In this document: positions 12,139 to 14,705 of the stretch, one piece after another
How the letters are laid out: every line of letters begins with the position of its first letter
How positions within the stretch are numbered: the stretch's first letter is position 1
Source of the DNA: CBDUBH01 sp965365345
GTDB taxonomy: Bacteria; Bacteroidota; Ignavibacteria; Ignavibacteriales; SURF-24
Assembly: GCA_965365345.1 (NCBI GenBank)
Contig: CBDUBH010000090.1
Location: forward strand, 1-14,705
Direction: 5' to 3'
DNA length: 14,705 bases
Notes under the pieces: model-generated
What the model was told of the DNA's origin: nothing
The model's input: the letters and a program-made list of their open reading frames with translations, nothing else
Databases searched by the model: none
Made by a program: the position numbers and the translations under genes

Positions 12139-13007
12139 TAATTTCCGCCAAGAATTACAGGCAAACCATCTTTACCGGAACCGACAATTATAATTTTTGT
12201 ATTTTCGGAATTTGCAATTTTTTCGGTTGCTTCAATTCCTTTCCATTTCAATAATTGATCGCTAATTCCCTGCGAAACTATTTGTTGAAAATCCGAAATT
12301 CCTTTTGCTTCGATGCTTTTTCTTTCGGCTTCCTGTGCTTCTTTACGCAAAACAAATTCCATTCTTTGACTTTCCTGCTCGGCTTTTAATTTTTCTTCAA
12401 TTGCGGCTGTTAATCCCGGTGGTAAAGTAATTTGGCGCATCGGTGCAGATTCAACAGTAATTCCGCGCGGCTCAACCAAATTTGAAAGTTCCTGCATAAT
12501 TGCTTTTGAAAGTTGTTCTCTTTCAGATGTGTACAAAGCGCGCGCTTCATACCTTGCCGTAACTCCGCGCACAACCGATCTGAATTGCGGCATCAAAATT
12601 ATTTCGGAATAATTTTCACCAACGGTTTTGTAAATTCTCGATGCATTATCGGGATTCAAATGATAAAGCAAACTTATTTCGATGTTAACGCTTAATCCTT
12701 CGCGCGAAGGCACAACCATTGATTCTTTTATTTCCTGGGTTTTGATTGTAAATTTTACTACGTTTGCAAGCGGATTAACTAAATTAACACCCGATTTCAA
12801 AGTGTTATCACTTACCATTCCCAAAAAATCAACAACACCTACCGAGCCTGCAGGAATAACAGTAAATACTTGCATCAGCGAAATTAAAACTGCGATCAAA
12901 GTTCCAATGCCTGCAAAAGTAGCTTCGGAGGAAGCCCCTCTTTTTTTTGCATTTATATAAACAAAAAATGCTGCCGCCGCTGCCAAAAGTGAAATTATGA
13001 ATACCAT
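12138..13007 (-). CDS. Prohibitin/SPFH (band 7) family membrane protein
   Basis: 289 residues. Two hydrophobic segments lie at the N-terminus (about 1-20 and 31-50), followed by an SPFH domain (50-200) with IPAGSVGVVDFLGMV (51-65), SREGLSVNIEISLLYHLNP (101-119), GVTARYEARALYTSERE (148-164) and EPRGITVESAPMRQITLPPGL (179-199, as EPRGITVESAP and MRQITLPPGL). A charged helix of about 200-240 (AAIEEKLKAEQESQRMEFVL, KEAQEAERKSIEAKG) follows, and a short C-terminal tail ending IVGSGKDGLPVILGGN. The domain order matches prohibitin, which forms large membrane rings that bind and restrain membrane proteases. GGGA lies about nine bases before the ATG. It is the first gene of the operon with the CPBP protein and the DUF971 protein. 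Confidence 0.92.
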   Translation of the reverse strand: MVFIISLLAAAAAFFVYINAKKRGASSEATFAGIGTLIAVLISLMQVFTVIPAGSVGVVDFLGMVSDNTLKSGVNLVNPLANVVKFTIKTQEIKESMVVPSREGLSVNIEISLLYHLNPDNASRIYKTVGENYSEIILMPQFRSVVRGVTARYEARALYTSEREQLSKAIMQELSNLVEPRGITVESAPMRQITLPPGLTAAIEEKLKAEQESQRMEFVLRKEAQEAERKSIEAKGISDFQQIVSQGISDQLLKWKGIEATEKIANSENTKIIIVGSGKDGLPVILGGN

Positions 13008-13099
13008 AATATATTTCCCAAAGATTTTGAATTTTTAATAATTATAAATGAAATTTTGAAATGAATTAAATGTTGATTCTAAAAATAGTTAAAATTCAG

Positions 13100-13128
13100 C
13101 AAATTTATTACACCGCTAAACTGCACAA
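13100..13128 (-). promoter_or_regulatory. Bacteroidota-type promoter for the SPFH operon
   Basis: On the minus strand, TTG (13128-13126) is followed after 18 bases by TAAATTTG (13107-13100), matching the TTG and TAnnTTTG elements at acceptable spacing. The predicted start would give a leader of roughly 85 bases before the ATG at 13007. It lies after the terminator of the preceding minus-strand operon, where a promoter is expected. Confidence 0.5.
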
Positions 13129-13241
13129 GATATAAAATTTTTCATAAAGATTTTAATTTAAATAATCTTGAAAAGAAATTAAAAACAATTTTTATCAAAT
13201 GAATTTAGAAAAACTCATTTTTCATTAAACATATTTTCCAT

Positions 13242-13269
13242 AAAAAAAGCGGCTTGAAAAAGCCGCTTT
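13242..13269 (-). terminator. Rho-independent terminator of the phosphorylase-ferritin unit
   Basis: The arms AAAGCGGCTT (13246-13255) and AAGCCGCTTT (13260-13269) pair perfectly with a four-base loop. On the minus strand the hairpin is followed by a T-run (TTTTTTTAT). It begins five bases after the ferritin-like stop codon. Confidence 0.88.
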
Positions 13270-13273
13270 CAAA

Positions 13274-13729
13274 TTATTTCATGTACTCTTTTAAGTAACC
13301 TTCATAAATTGAAAGATGCGATTCTTCATCGGCTAAAAGTCTGATGCAAAGATCTTGTGTAACGTAATCTTTACCGTCACAAAGCTGAATCAATTTATTG
13401 TATTGTGCAACAGCGGAATTTTCAGCATCAATAACGCCTCTGATCACATCAACAACCGAAGTTGAATCCGCGGGCGGCTGCATTGTTTTTTGTTCAGCTT
13501 TAAATTCCATCGAGCCGGGCACTTTTCCGTGCAATTCTTTAATTCTTTTTGCCAAAGTTTGTGCGTGCATAATTTCATCGGCAATTTCTGCGGTCAAAGA
13601 TTTTTTAATTTCTTCTGCACGTACTCCATCCAAATTTACGGAGTTTGCAATGTAATTCATTACGGTTTCAAGTTCTGCCCAATATGCTTTTGTCAATTCG
13701 GCAATAATTTCTTTTTTATTATCAGCCAT
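13274..13729 (-). CDS. Ferritin-like (bacterioferritin-type) diiron protein
   Basis: 151 residues, a four-helix ferritin-like protein of bacterioferritin/rubrerythrin-like size. The diiron ligands are all visible: Glu19 in AYWAELETVMNY (helix A), Glu52 and His55 in ADEIMHAQTL (helix B), Glu103 in VIDAENSAVAQY (helix C), Glu135 and His138 in ADEESHLSIYEG (helix D). It should oxidise Fe2+ and may store iron or remove peroxide in the cytosol. No CxxC rubredoxin domain is present, so it is not a full rubrerythrin. The second of two adjacent ATGs (13729) is chosen because TAAGGAGG sits at proper distance from it and too close to the first (13732). That Shine-Dalgarno overlaps the stop codon of the upstream phosphorylase gene, which implies coupling. 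Confidence 0.88.
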   Translation of the reverse strand: MADNKKEIIAELTKAYWAELETVMNYIANSVNLDGVRAEEIKKSLTAEIADEIMHAQTLAKRIKELHGKVPGSMEFKAEQKTMQPPADSTSVVDVIRGVIDAENSAVAQYNKLIQLCDGKDYVTQDLCIRLLADEESHLSIYEGYLKEYMK

Positions 13730-13733
13730 CATT

Positions 13734-13741
13734 CCTCCTTA
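13734..13741 (-). promoter_or_regulatory. Ribosome binding site merged with a stop codon
   Basis: TAAGGAGG on the minus strand: the TAA stop of the phosphorylase gene is the first part of a strong Shine-Dalgarno for the ferritin-like gene. The spacing favours the ATG at 13729 over the one at 13732. Confidence 0.75.
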
Positions 13742-14705
13742 TTCAATAATTTGCTTAATAATTTTTGGTTTCTGAACTTTCTTATCAGATAATTCTATTA
13801 TATTATAAAGCCTATTTTTCAAATCTTCAACTTTATTTTTCTTATCGGTAAATAATTCAGCAATAATTTCGCCCTTTTCAATTTTGCTTCCTAATTTCGG
13901 GTAGAAAATTATTCCCGCTTTCGGATCAATAATATCTTCTTTTGTCATTCTTCCGGCACCGAGTTCAAGTGAAATCATTCCGAGCTGATAATTATCAATT
14001 TTGCTGAAGTAACCGGATTTTTGCGATTCAATTTTGACATGAATTTTTGATTTTGGATATTTTTCGGGATTGTAAAGATAATTTACATCGCCGCCTTGCG
14101 CTTTAACTATTTGAACAAATTTTTCAAATGCTTTTCCCGATGAGATCATTTCTTTGGAAATTTCAATTCCTTCCTGAATTGATTTTGCTTTTCCGCCCAG
14201 GTAAATCATAGCGCCGGAAAGATTCAAACTTATTTCCAAAAGATCCGGAATATTTTCGCCTTGCAAAACTTTTATGCTTTCCAAAACTTCGAGCCAGTTG
14301 CCAATGTAATTTCCGGTCGGCTGATTCATATCGGTAATAAATCCGATCACTTTTTTATTGAATGCTTTTGCAGTTCCTATAAGTGAATTTGCAAGTACTT
14401 GAGCATTTTTCATTTCGCTCATAAAAGCGCCGCTTCCGGTCTTGATATCCAAAACTAATCCATCAATTCCTTCGGCTAATTTTTTACTCATAATGCTTGA
14501 AGTTATCAGCGGAATTGATTCAACCGTGGCGGTAACATCACGAAGTGCGTAGATCAATTTATCGGCAGGTGCAATTTCTTTGGTTTGTCCGATTAAAACC
14601 ACGGCGTGTTTTTTTAAAATTGATTTATATTTTGAAAGATTTAAATCAGTTCTAAAACCGGGAATTGATTCCAATTTATCCAAAGTTCCGCCGGTGTGTC
14701 CGAGT
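13739..14705 (-). CDS. deoA: Thymidine / pyrimidine-nucleoside phosphorylase, C-terminal part, cut by window edge
   Basis: About 321 residues are visible of an expected 430; the start lies beyond the right edge. The visible part opens with LGHTGGTLDKLESIPGF, the family signature, followed by LRDVTATVESIPLITSSIMSKK (phosphate and nucleoside site, with LRDVTAT and SSIMSKK) and GLVLDIKTGSGAFM (substrate-site lysine and glycines). The last 90 or so residues form the C-terminal barrel domain (SGYFSKID, LGAGRMTKEDIID, GIIFYPKLGSKIEKGE). The enzyme splits pyrimidine nucleosides with phosphate to the base and (deoxy)ribose 1-phosphate in the cytosol, for nucleoside salvage. Whether it is thymidine-specific (deoA) or broad (pdp) cannot be read from this part. 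The TTG at 14683 is an internal codon, not the start. It is followed by a ferritin-like gene in the same transcript. Confidence 0.95.
   Translation of the reverse strand, partial: LGHTGGTLDKLESIPGFRTDLNLSKYKSILKKHAVVLIGQTKEIAPADKLIYALRDVTATVESIPLITSSIMSKKLAEGIDGLVLDIKTGSGAFMSEMKNAQVLANSLIGTAKAFNKKVIGFITDMNQPTGNYIGNWLEVLESIKVLQGENIPDLLEISLNLSGAMIYLGGKAKSIQEGIEISKEMISSGKAFEKFVQIVKAQGGDVNYLYNPEKYPKSKIHVKIESQKSGYFSKIDNYQLGMISLELGAGRMTKEDIIDPKAGIIFYPKLGSKIEKGEIIAELFTDKKNKVEDLKNRLYNIIELSDKKVQKPKIIKQIIE

Noticed and set aside
13398..13792. Two plus-strand open frames opposite the ferritin-like gene
   Set aside because: Antisense shadows; the minus-strand frame has all diiron ligands and a strong ribosome site.

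Overview
The window looks like a chromosomal stretch from an AT-rich, Gram-negative member of the Bacteroidota/Chlorobi/Ignavibacteriota group, most likely Ignavibacteriota-like. The evidence is a secreted protein with a YPNPFNP-type type IX sorting domain, a Bacteroidota-style TAnnTTTG promoter ahead of two genes, the PruA type, and dispersed TGTCATT... intergenic hairpin repeats. No species can be named from sequence alone. I see no rRNA, tRNA, CRISPR array, transposase or phage gene. The base composition appears even throughout.

Layout, left to right. 1-647 (minus) is the N-terminal part of a PLP-dependent amino-acid decarboxylase that runs off the left edge. 648-1252 is gene-free and full of dispersed repeats. 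1253-1714 (plus) is a small secreted RlpA-like double-psi beta-barrel protein. 1971-3608 (minus) is pruA with its own terminator. 3609-4085 is empty AT-rich DNA. 4086-5021 (minus) is a secreted protein with a type IX sorting domain, divergent from a B12-binding/radical SAM enzyme of the HpnP/BchQ/BchR type at 5197-6678 (plus). A repeat-bearing bidirectional terminator separates that enzyme from an unrecognised conserved-looking cytosolic protein at 6858-7649 (minus).

7929-10717 (plus) is a run of thiol and heme redox genes: a two-CxxC protein disulfide oxidoreductase, a small DUF6132 membrane protein overlapping a DUF1858 CxxC protein, then a membrane-anchored TlpA-type thioredoxin followed 8 bp later by a DUF3365 lipoprotein with one CxxCH heme site. 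Together they suggest thiol redox chemistry on both sides of the inner membrane, but the grouping as one pathway is inference.

10917-13007 (minus) is a probable three-gene operon: a prohibitin/SPFH membrane protein, a CPBP-family membrane protease overlapping it by one base, and a DUF971 protein with a histidine-rich tail whose stop codon lies inside the operon terminator. 13274-14705 (minus) holds the end of a thymidine/pyrimidine-nucleoside phosphorylase gene and, six bases downstream, a ferritin-like diiron protein, with a terminator after it.

No completely new system is obvious. The observations most worth checking are the SPFH-CPBP-DUF971(His-tail) operon, the redox cluster with the DUF6132/DUF1858 overlap, the unassigned radical SAM enzyme, the unknown 263-residue protein, and the several families of small hairpin repeats that overlap terminators, leaders and stop codons.
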